A DNA stretch of 64,000 bases, from assembly GCA_026874595.1 (NCBI GenBank), contig CM049306.1:107217142-107281141 (forward strand), given 5' to 3'. The first letter of the stretch is position 1. The number at the start of each line of letters is the position of its first letter. Origin of the DNA: Sipunculus nudus (lineage: Eukaryota; Annelida; Sipuncula; Golfingiida; Sipunculidae). Shown one piece after another: positions 35,881 to 45,600 of the stretch. The notes beneath the pieces were generated by a model, which had not been told where the DNA came from, did no database searches, and saw nothing but the letters and a program-made list of their open reading frames with translations. The position numbers and the translations under genes were made by a program.

Positions 35881-36865
35881 TATTTTCAAAATAAAAAAAA
35901 ATGAGTTCACTTGATTTTTTTTATTCAAACGCTTTGAATTACACATGCAAGTGTGGTCTCATTGCAGTGGAATGGTAACTAAAGTAATGTTTGCCTAATT
36001 GGATTCAATAAACGCTGAATGTAACATGTGCTCTTATGCATAAGATAAAACTATTATTCCTCATATTCACATAATTAAACATCACTTAATAATTTAAGCT
36101 GCGCCTTGTACATGTTAATTTATTACTGAATAAATTACTTTGTAAGCTTAAAGGTCTAGAACTTCTATATACCCTATAGCGATGTTTGGTAATTAGTCCC
36201 CTTATAGCGAGTGGTACTTGCTGCCTATGTCTAGCCCTGTTGGTGCAGAATAAAACCCGTTCGTTTCTAAGCTCTGAACAGAGCCCCATTCAATAAGCCG
36301 GACATTACTGTAAAATAATGCTATGCTTTAATCATATGTAACCATATTTAGTAGGCAAATCGTTCGCATGCATGTCTTCCAGTTTCACATACGATGCAGT
36401 CTATACATGTATATGATGAGTAATACTTTGTCAGTTTCTTTTAAACTAAAGTACATGTATACGTGTGCATGTTTCACTGTAGTAATTCGTTATTGGTAAT
36501 AATTTAAGTCAGCAAAACAGCTTTTGCTGACAACAATTGTTATAACTGGAGTAATACAGATCATACGCTGAAGTCATAAAGTGATGTATGTTGTCCTAGA
36601 TCGACCCTGCCTCTGCACTTGGTTATCGCTTATTCATGGGTTTATAGCGTTACCTCAGTGTTTACATTGTGAGCGGTATTTATAAACAATATTGGCCTGG
36701 GACTCGGGCGACACCTGACCGTGATGTTGTCCACAGCCAAGGACTCGCGGGTTATTCCGTTATAACCGAGCGCTGATTGGCCAATGCTTCCGCCAATAAG
36801 AGCAGTGCCGGCATGGGGCCTGAATGATAGAAGCGTGGTCATACATGTAAACAATAACAGGTTCG

Positions 36866-37231
36866 TATATATAAACACAGTTCACCGGGCGGATTCACAC
36901 AGGCCGAGACCCTCACGAGTAATAAGTGGCGCAACCACGTTATAGAGGACAGGATCACTTGAAGCTATATCACTCTGAATATTATTCATTGATAAAAACG
37001 ACACCGGATGTGATTGCGGACACCACACGTTATTTCTACGAACTTATGTGTTCGTGTAATATTGGGTTGATTGAGTAGTTACGTGTCGTCCGCAGCTTGC
37101 CATTGGACAAACCACAAACCCAGTGATTGCCGGATAGAACGTGACGCCTAATCACAATAAACAATTCAGATACTGTTTTATCAATGTAATTTATGGGGCA
37201 GGCGTCTAACGGTTATCCCTGACGTATTAAG
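36866..37231 (+). promoter_or_regulatory. TATA box and uORF-rich leader of the second PPP1R3 gene
   Basis: A TATATATAAA box at 36866-36875 would place initiation near 36900, giving a leader of about 330 nt if unspliced. That leader contains four upstream start codons: a start-stop pair ATGTGA (37018-37023), a 10-codon frame (37046-37078), a second start-stop pair ATGTAA (37184-37189) and a 9-codon frame ending at 37222, 9 nt before the main ATG. Such leaders usually lower translation. Whether the leader is spliced is not known from sequence. Confidence 0.5.
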
Positions 37232-38158
37232 ATGCCGGTCGAACACAGCAAGTACTTGCTCCCGTGTGACTATGAAACAGACCAGCGCATCTGCTCAGTT
37301 GGTGCCCGCTGCTCGTCTGCTACAGAGCTAACGAGAGACTGCGAGAATGATAACGATTCACAAATGGCAACGACATGTGAAAAGGGTGAAACATGCGAGT
37401 GCACAACTAAATATTCAACAAGATCCGACCCTGAACGCTCCAGTTGCAAGATTTCAGGCTGTCGCCAGGTAAGGTTTGCTGATGATGTTGGTAAAAAACT
37501 GGTCCATGTGCGGAACATACCGCGTACTGACAATGGTGTTAAACCAGGCCAACGGTGTTATAGTGCAAACTGTCATACAGAAACGAACAGAGACTCGTAT
37601 ATAGAAGCATTACCGTGTTACAGTGCAAAAAGTCACACAGAACCATACAGAGACTCAAGTGCAGGAAGATCACTTTCTAGTAAACCGAAATACCAACATT
37701 CAAACGAATTTGTACGACATAGACTGCAAAAACAGGGTGTGTGTCTAGAAAATATGGACCTAATAGCGGACAGACTCCTTGCAAGAATAAATGTGTTAAA
37801 TGTATCGTTTGAAAAAGATGTATTCGTTCGATGGACAGCCGATAACTGGATGACATTTTCCGACTGCAAAGCTGAACACCTGTCCATGGCAAAGTGTGAC
37901 AGCACTTACGACACATTCTGCTGTGAAGTCATGTTGCCTGACGCATTTCCGGAATCGGACAGGATTGAGTTTGCGGTGTGCTGTCGCATGGCTGGAACAG
38001 AATACTGGGACAATAATTCAGGTCAGAACTATATGGTAAAATTACCAAACGAGAAAAACACAGCTGATCACGACGACCATCTTACTAAGACACAGCCGGA
38101 ATTACAAAGATTAGTCAGAAACAGTATGTATAAAAAGAGGAACTTTTGCATTTATTAA
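37232..38158 (+). CDS. PP1 glycogen-targeting regulatory subunit, second PPP1R3 paralogue
   Basis: A 308-residue protein in a single exon, ATG to TAA. The PP1-docking motif is CRQVRFADDVG (residues 77-87; R-x-V-R-F fits the RVxF class with one inserted residue). The CBM21 domain occupies about 158-270, with VCLENMD, NVSFEKDVFVRW, DNW, YDTF, IEFAVCC and EYWDNNSGQNY blocks. The WDNNxGxNY glycogen-domain signature is more canonical here than in the paralogue at 26238. Residues 109-128 and 129-148 are a 20-residue tandem duplication (CYSA.CHTE.. RDS type). The N-terminal half is unusually Cys-rich for a cytosolic protein. It shares family, strand and single-exon structure with the upstream paralogue, so local gene duplication is likely, but the two are well diverged. 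Role: tethering PP1 to glycogen. Confidence 0.92.
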   Translation: MPVEHSKYLLPCDYETDQRICSVGARCSSATELTRDCENDNDSQMATTCEKGETCECTTKYSTRSDPERSSCKISGCRQVRFADDVGKKLVHVRNIPRTDNGVKPGQRCYSANCHTETNRDSYIEALPCYSAKSHTEPYRDSSAGRSLSSKPKYQHSNEFVRHRLQKQGVCLENMDLIADRLLARINVLNVSFEKDVFVRWTADNWMTFSDCKAEHLSMAKCDSTYDTFCCEVMLPDAFPESDRIEFAVCCRMAGTEYWDNNSGQNYMVKLPNEKNTADHDDHLTKTQPELQRLVRNSMYKKRNFCIY

Positions 38159-38660
38159 TTAGGGCTGTTTCATGTTAACACATGCAGATCCAGGGTAGAT
38201 TTATAAGGTCTCAGGACTGTGAGTTGACCGATCTCAGAGTTTCAAATCAGAATATAATCATCAGGTTGAAATGACATGATATATAGATATATATAAACAT
38301 AGGCCTTTACATCTTCTGAAAACTGGTGAATGTTCACTTATATACCAGGAATACTGTATTCACGAGGTCTGTCGTTTCAGTATTATAAAGTTTGACTACA
38401 TTTTATTCATACAATATGTTTTAAACAGTAATATCAGTAATATATAATATATATATATATAATATTTTCTTTTTGTTGTTTCTCAATTAATTGATCCTGC
38501 ATAAATATGTGTCCTGTATCCAGGGCATGCCTCTCCAATTGATTTACACTGCCTTGATTCATACGATATATATGCATATAGGCTACCTTATTTTACCCAT
38601 GCACCTGTATATATCTGTATGGAACTTATATTTTAATAAATCTTTATATATGTACCTGAC
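38159..38660 (+). other. 3' UTR of the second PPP1R3 gene
   Basis: AT-rich tail from the stop to just past the AATAAA hexamer at 38635. The endpoint is inferred. Confidence 0.6.
38635..38640 (+). terminator. poly(A) signal AATAAA of the second PPP1R3 gene
   Basis: A canonical hexamer 477 nt after the stop, with downstream GT-rich sequence (gacgtatattgtttttgttttgtt). Confidence 0.65.
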
Positions 38661-39127
38661 GTATATTGTTTTTGTTTTGTTCTTCCCTTTGCACACAGCT
38701 GATAAACCTATGTTTACGAGCTGATGTCATGATACCGTAATACAGAGACTTGACCATTCACTCAAAACAGGGCCAGATAAGGATAATGTATTATGTTATA
38801 ATAAATAATCTGTACTGGTATATGTGGAGTACTTTGATAACAAGTTTCAGCTTAATCAGTTGCAGGTTTTGAATATACATGCTAACATCCCCCTGAATAC
38901 CCCATTTTCACCGTTAATTTGATTTATTTCTGGAGTAAAAATAATATTTATCATATTTATTATAGTCCCTCCACTACCTGCAGCCTAAATTATGATTAAC
39001 CTCACGTGATCTGTTGACTCAGCATTGGCAGGTGTGATTCCTTTCTCATATAGTAAAAACCTGATTTGGACCCGCTGTATTATTGCACGGGATTTGCAGC
39101 AGAAAAAAAAAACCTCTACAGTATAAA

Positions 39128-39616
39128 ATGAGGTTACGGGTGTTTCTCGTGTGGCCTGTATACAGTGAGATGACATTACAAACGGTATATACCAGGTTGT
39201 CCTCTTCGGTCCAGGGCTTCGTAAAAATTTCGATGAGGGCGATGACTTGTTTGGCGTCCGCCGTCCGCACTATCGACATACAGCTGCATGATAAGTTATT
39301 AACCTGGTCACTTTGGGGTCAAACGTTTAACTGGATTTCTATCCCGAAATATCCACCCTTGGCCCGACCGTTCAAGGTTTCTGGGTTTGGCCTGAGGTCA
39401 GGGCCAAGAAGTGTCCATCATGTTAAACATATGATAGACACAAATGTTGATGAAATGTCAGAATACAGACCAGCCAACAATGAAACCACTCAACCATTCA
39501 CTGGCGACAATTCCCATTCAGAGGTGTACAATAAGATATCTGCATATAAACGTAAGAGGTTTCCTGACAGCCCAATTAATTTTTTAACAACCTTTCCGCG
39601 AGTCGAATGTGTATGA
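39128..39616 (+). CDS. hypothetical ORF, 162 residues, doubtful
   Basis: The longest non-repetitive ATG frame outside the recognised genes. The frame extends further 5' only through a TTG and an A-tract, so ATG at 39128 is the reasonable start. The C-terminal half is polar (DEMSEYRPANNETTQ..., then a KRKR cluster). There is no signal peptide, clear membrane segment or domain that I recognise. No promoter, splice site or poly(A) signal clearly frames it. It lies between the second PPP1R3 gene and repeat-rich DNA. It could be an exon, an old gene remnant or chance. Confidence 0.2.
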   Translation: MRLRVFLVWPVYSEMTLQTVYTRLSSSVQGFVKISMRAMTCLASAVRTIDIQLHDKLLTWSLWGQTFNWISIPKYPPLARPFKVSGFGLRSGPRSVHHVKHMIDTNVDEMSEYRPANNETTQPFTGDNSHSEVYNKISAYKRKRFPDSPINFLTTFPRVECV

Positions 39617-39816
39617 CAATTTAGCCTACCCAAGTAAAGTTGTCGGCAAAACACGTGTCACCCTTGTCACGTTGCCGGGTTTATGGTGCATAACAACTAA
39701 CTTTGATACTTGCATACCTGATTATAACACAATAACAGACAAATATCATCTTCATGTTTAGAGATTTCTGTTATGATCAGCAAAGATATAAGGCCGTATC
39801 TATTAACAGGTGTATC

Positions 39817-39817
39817 T

Positions 39818-39863
<46 letters not shown>
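39817..39863. repeat. compound (TA)n(TG)n(TA)n microsatellite
   Basis: A TG tract of about 24 bp flanked by TA tracts. Confidence 0.9.
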
Positions 39864-39864
<1 letters not shown>

Positions 39865-40199
39865 CTCCTCACCTGATTAGGCTTTGCCCACACTTAGGGA
39901 ATGTTTGTTTACACGATATATCAAAACCTTTAAAACTCAACACGTATTTACATGTTCCTGCCATTCTAGATAAATGATTATCCCACCTTAAACTACAAAA
40001 TTAAACATTACAAACGTAATGAGACGTGTATAATGGGACTATAGGGATTCTTAATATTCCTCATGAATAATTAATCGCGAAAGCGAGTTTAGGAGGGAAT
40101 AACATAGGGCACGTGACATTGACATTGATTGATTCCTGGTTATTTGATGAAATCAAATAAAACGTTACATGTCTCAAGAATCGGTGGATGGATTGTTAT

Positions 40200-41345
40200 G
40201 AAAATCAAAATTATGAAAGACCATGGTCAGTAGGCTTTTGTATATGAAAACTGAATACCTTGACCTTCAAGGTCACATGAGGTCACAATTAAGGATTATT
40301 GTAGCACTACATATTGTTTCTGTAAATTTGGTAAATATATATGTAAATTTGGTACATATATGTGTAAATTTGGTACATATATTTGTAAATTTGGTATACA
40401 TATATTATTTTCACAGAAGTTGAAAAACTGGTAACATTAAGCTTGGTCTTCAAGGTCAAACCTTTCGAAATCTTGATATTTTGTTAACCCCATAACTTTT
40501 TCATTACTGCAAATTTTCTCCTAAAATTTGACACTCCATTTATTTTTAAGCAAGTTCTTAGAATGTGAAAACTGGTGACCTCGACCTTGACGTGCACAAT
40601 CAAATCTCCAGGAATATATATAGAATATTTGTAAACAAAGTTACATTAATTCAACCTTTATTGATTAAGTCATAAGACATTTATATCCTCTCACTACAAG
40701 TCACGGAAGGGGATAACATTTTACGCCTCTGTTCGTTGGGACGTTCATACATAATGTACATTTATCGCCTTTCGGGACTTTTACCTTAACTATTTGAACA
40801 AACCTTTCCAGATAGCTCATCTATAAATAAGAGAAGTTGTTCACGAAAGCTTTATGAGGATGCTCTTTAAGTCAATGTTTTCATCCAAATCTTCCACCTG
40901 TCATATATTGATCATCTGCCAACAGAGGAATATTCGAATTGATTTTAAGGCCACAAGGTCAAAGGTCAAGGTAACAGTACCAACTTATTCTAAAATGTTG
41001 TGGGTGCATTTTAAGCAAAACTATTTAAACTAAACCTTTCCTTTTTTAAATGCTTCACCCACCAAAAGAGGGAGAATTATATTGATAATGAGGTAACTTG
41101 CTTTGCATTACTCACTGGTCATTTAGTGTTGATTGTATACTGAACAGAATTGCACTATCATGCAGATGCTAATCTTAGTATTGCCCTTTTCCCGCTTAAT
41201 GAAATATAAAAGTGGTATTTTTATAAATTGGGTATATTTTGAATTTTACAGTGACTAACAAGAATTCATATAATAAAGTTTCGTAATATATATGATTATT
41301 ATAAACAACTTCTGCTGAACGTCGTGACCCATGGATCCCTGGTTT
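40200..41345 (+). repeat. dispersed AAGGTCA-rich repeat ending in the family 3' terminus
   Basis: This contains TGACCTTCAAGGTCA (40261-40275), repeated 'accttgacctt'-like words, a DR1 at 40956-40968, the 'gatgcattttaa'-like block near 41000, and a diverged terminal motif (TGCTGAACGTCGTGACCC, about 41310-41330). It is related to the clusters at 3000-3960 and 14684-15540. A local 21-bp minisatellite (about 40319-40405, tgtaaatttggtacatat units) is embedded and happens to read as a VNLVHI heptad in one frame. Confidence 0.65.
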
Positions 41346-41747
41346 ACAGAATTCTCATTTTTTGTATAACTTCACATGTGATGTGTGTCTCAAAACATAC
41401 TTCTTGTGTACATATATCTAATGCTTCCCTCCAACTAATTAGGGGTTGATGCAGTTTTAGTTTATTTTCCTATTTTTTAAGGAGATATTTAAAAAAATCA
41501 GATGTCCTTGTAAGTACCTATTGTCACATTCCGGCTTGATGATGTATAGCCTATATATCCGCTAATACGGTTACTCAGTGACCAACCTCTTCCTATAATC
41601 TACGTGTCTGCTGGACCAAGCCCCGTCGACCTTAATCACAAGAATCGGATATCACGTAATATAAATGTATTACAGATAAACTTTATGCCGAAGAGCACCC
41701 AGTCGACCCGTATGGTGCATATAGGAAGAGTGTTACGTGTCTACACA

Positions 41748-41809
<62 letters not shown>

Positions 41810-41889
41810 CAGAAAAGGTTTGATTGCCATTCCAGGATCAAAGTGCTCGATACATAAAGTAGAGCTGCTATAAGTTTATAAAAATGCAT

Positions 41890-41945
<56 letters not shown>
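41748..41945. repeat. two (TA)n tracts
   Basis: (TA)n at about 41748-41807 and (AT)n at 41892-41945, separated by 84 bp of unique sequence. Confidence 0.95.
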
Positions 41946-41949
<4 letters not shown>

Positions 41950-42089
41950 ACAATACACAATGATAAATTGTGAGTCAGTACCAGATATTTACGCTTTCAA
42001 GCTGTAACTGATAATGAAGTTGGTTATAACCAGTTTATATGAATAAATAGTTATTGTTATTCGTGGTCGGGTCAGTTGCACCGGTTCAT

Positions 42090-42165
42090 GGTTTTATTTA
42101 CATCAAATTGACCAATTGACGAAGAAGCCTGTGCGCTTCGAAAGCTCGTGCGTTAGTAAATAGGT
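42090..42165 (+). ncRNA. hammerhead-ribozyme-like fold (degenerate)
   Basis: The order is TTGACGA, then a hairpin with GAAGC/GCTTC arms around CTGTGC (42122-42138), then GAAA. A short GC/GC hairpin follows, and TATTTAC upstream pairs with GTAAATA downstream (42156-42162). This resembles the CUGANGA-stem II-GAAA core of hammerhead ribozymes in retrozymes and Penelope-like elements. The first core C is T here and an extra A precedes stem II, so activity is doubtful. Confidence 0.25.
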
Positions 42166-42227
42166 TAGTCTATCTAAAAGGTGTCACTCCTACTCTTCAC
42201 CTATAAACTTTGACTTCAGACTATAAC

Positions 42228-42231
<4 letters not shown>

Positions 42232-42309
<78 letters not shown>
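42232..42309. repeat. (TA)n microsatellite, interrupted
   Basis: TA dinucleotides interrupted once by TTCA. Confidence 0.95.
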
Positions 42310-42311
<2 letters not shown>

Positions 42312-43123
42312 CCTTCTGCCAAATTATATATATTGTATAGGCACATAATATATGTTATTCTTATGAGTTTCGAAATGACACAAATGTTTACACGTCCTTT
42401 TTATGTATACATCAGGTTTGAATATTTGTTGATTTTATTTTGATGATATTCCATATTTCTTATTATACTTTGTTTTTTGTGAGATTTTTTCATATTTCTA
42501 TGTTGTATCTTCTTTCCATTGCATGTATATACATTAAAGGTAAACTCTCTCGACTGTATATATACCTCCATCAATATATGAGTATTCCTGCGCTTATACT
42601 TGATATATACTTTGGTAATATATAGTGATGCAGTAATATATAGAACATATGGAAAGGCGTTTGGCCTTGGTCATTGCTTCACGCGGTGACGTTGTTTACC
42701 TCTTAAAACATATAAACAGTTTTTTTATCAACACTGCAGGCGGTGAAATGCAAAACAGATATAAGATGATAACAAGTGATAAATGATTCTGTTTGGATTA
42801 CTATTACATTGACCTACGTTACTACATTGCGACAAGATACGCAAAACAAACAACCTCCAAGAATATTGTACGTGCATGTTTCCTTGCACAAACCCTCAGA
42901 GCTTTAACGCACCTAACCCCTGGTTTATAGGTATACGGATATTGATGCACTGGTACGTATATTGAAACAAATACCCCTACTTAAATTTCAAATACATATA
43001 TCAATTTCCGTGCAATTAAGATGATTAAATACCTGTGGGAAATGGTAGACATGCAAGAACGTTCCATTTACATGTGTAGCGCTATGGAGGTTATATATAA
43101 TCTTCTTGGTAGTACCATTTGTG

Positions 43124-43160
<37 letters not shown>

Positions 43161-45085
43161 TAGCAGCATTAGGGGGACAAGGTCCCGTTAATTGTTTTTG
43201 CTCGGATTTTCTAAACCTTTCCTCTATGCATACACTTCTAAACTGGAAAGAAATTGTGTGACAAAGCCGTCTAAAAAAAAATTTGGTTACTCAGTAGGCA
43301 ATGATAATTGGGCTGGTAAACCTACTTGAGTCGTGATACAAGCAATACCGATGAATGTATCGCAGTGGTTTCTATCATGTTGCATTCATATTGTGGTAAA
43401 ACCAACAATAATCCTAACATTATGCTATGAACACTTTTTTAACACAACAGAATACATGTGAAATCGCAATCTAAACTGATACCAGGGTACCAGTAGGCCA
43501 TGAGACGTCGAAAATATTTGCATCCTCATGAGGCCCTATTCTGCGTTCCTCTGACCTAAATGTAAAGACACTCTGGCAGGCCAGTAAACTGGTCGTAATT
43601 TCAGAGGGTCGATATGACGCTGGGCAATTGCAAGCTTCTAGCTTTTAGTCTTTGAGTTTGACACACAAAAGAATAAACAGATGCTTATATCTATATATAT
43701 TTTCAAAACAGATTTTCCCTGTTATATATATGCCCTAGACATATTTGTTTGTGCCGCCTATCTGGCTAAACAGGAGAGTTCTATAGACTTTGTCCCACAT
43801 ATGGTTATAAACAACACTGATATGTAGCAGGTCATCGACTTCGTCTGGTTATGTATATCCTCATTGATATACAGTGAAGGATATATATATATATATATAA
43901 GATTATTCCCATGAGAAACATTTAACATTGGACACCCCCGTTCGGCTAGGACCTATATATATTTATACATGTATAATACAATATATACATATATGTAACA
44001 CATGGGCAATAAACGTTTAAAAAGGTGGATTACTTGTGCCCTTAAAAGTTCTTATTTTTTCTTCGTCATTGCATGTTTTTATCTAGTATATGCATTATAG
44101 CTTTGTGACTTCATGTAGCTTCAAACTTTATATATATTGTCTCTCGTACCGTACTTCTATAGGCTTACTGCTGAATATATCCCTGAGGGTTAAATACTGT
44201 TCTTTCAAACATGAACAGCTTAGCAAGGTTCACTCCCCGCCCGTTACCTTTACATTTGTAGCAAGTGGTGCAAAGAAAATTACAGTGCTCAAATAACAAG
44301 CTAAGTGGTGGAGGTTTTCTCAATATTGGACGTGGGCCATATGTATATGTGTTTTATATATAGCACCAGAACGGCACAACGCCGAGCTGAGCTCAGTCGA
44401 CTGGAGGGCCGTAAATTATTGATACTTGGATACTGTGCCAGTCCCAGAGTTTAACTGAAAAAAAGCTTAACATTGAATGATCACGCCTGACTGGCTGTTC
44501 ACTGCAGGTTCTAGCAAGTAATAGAAATCGCTTCTCGGTCAAAAGCACATTTATCCTGGCAGGTTTAAACATGATCGATCTTCTTGTTGTTGAATAGAGT
44601 CGAGTTAACAATTCGGATATAGGATATACATTCATAGGTAGTCATTTTTGCCAATAATGAATATGCTCTGTGTGTTAAAGTCCAGACATTCGAGCCTTTT
44701 TGATAATTATTCGTCCCCCCCGGAGGAGAGGCTGATAGAGACTGATGATTGTATTTCTGTATATGAATGGCTAGGTCAAATATTTTGCGGTGGACTTTTA
44801 TATAGCCCCCCCCCCTGAGTGCAAAAGCATCAATTACAAGTTGTTTTCCTTTATTTTTTATAAATATATCCGTTTTTTCCATAGAATATCTGTAGGCATA
44901 GTTAAAGTAATAGTTGACAGGTTTGCCTCAGCTGTTTTGATTTAAGCTGGTAGAAATTTACAAGGTTGTACACTACATATCTTATTATAATCCCCATTGG
45001 TACTCCCGATTGTCGCTCGGTGATTGCAAACATCTAGTTGTATAATACATTTTACTTACACACTACCTGCATAACTCCTTTTTAG
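42310..45085. other. no gene recognised
   Basis: AT-rich noncoding DNA with small (TA)n tracts at 43128-43158 and 43880-43901. No conserved exon on either strand. Confidence 0.5.
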
Positions 45086-45089
45086 ACTT

Positions 45090-45600
45090 CGCAATTGAAA
45101 GGAAGAGTACGCCAAAGGAGAAGAAAGGGAAGGATGCACCTAAAAGGAAGGGAAGAGCACGTCTAAGAAGCGAGAGGTACGTAAAAAAAGACAGGAAGGG
45201 TACGCCAAAGAAGAAGCAAGGGTAAGCCAAAGAAGATAGGAGGGTACGCCAAAGATGAAGCAAGGGTAAGCCAAAGATGATGGGAGGGTAAGCCAAAGAA
45301 GAAGCAAGGGTAAGCCAAAGAAGAAGAAAGGGATAAGTCAAGAAGAAAGCAAGGTTACTTCAAAGAAGATGGGATGGAAGGGTACGCCATAGAAAAGCGA
45401 AAGAAGGATACAACAAAGAAGAAGGGATGGAAGGGTACGCCAAAGGAGAAGGGATGAAAGGGTACGTCTGAGAAGAAGGCAAAGGCATGCCAAAGAGGAT
45501 GGGAGGATTACGTCAAAAAGAAGGGAAGGGTACACCAAAGAAGAGAGAGGGTACGCTATAGTTAAAGGAAAGGGTACGCCAAATTTAGACTTGGATACCT
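45090..45600 (+). repeat. purine-rich minisatellite
   Basis: Irregular units of about 24-27 bp built on 'gggtacgccaaagaagaag' with variants (gggtaagccaaag, gggatggaa). On + the words would read as Lys/Gly/Tyr/Ala-rich peptide but frames shift between units. On the minus strand open frames rich in Leu/Phe/Ser arise. It is best explained as a minisatellite. Confidence 0.75.

Noticed and set aside
45063-45538. Leu/Phe-rich minus-strand membrane protein
   Set aside because: It is the complement of a purine-rich minisatellite, with frame breaks between units.
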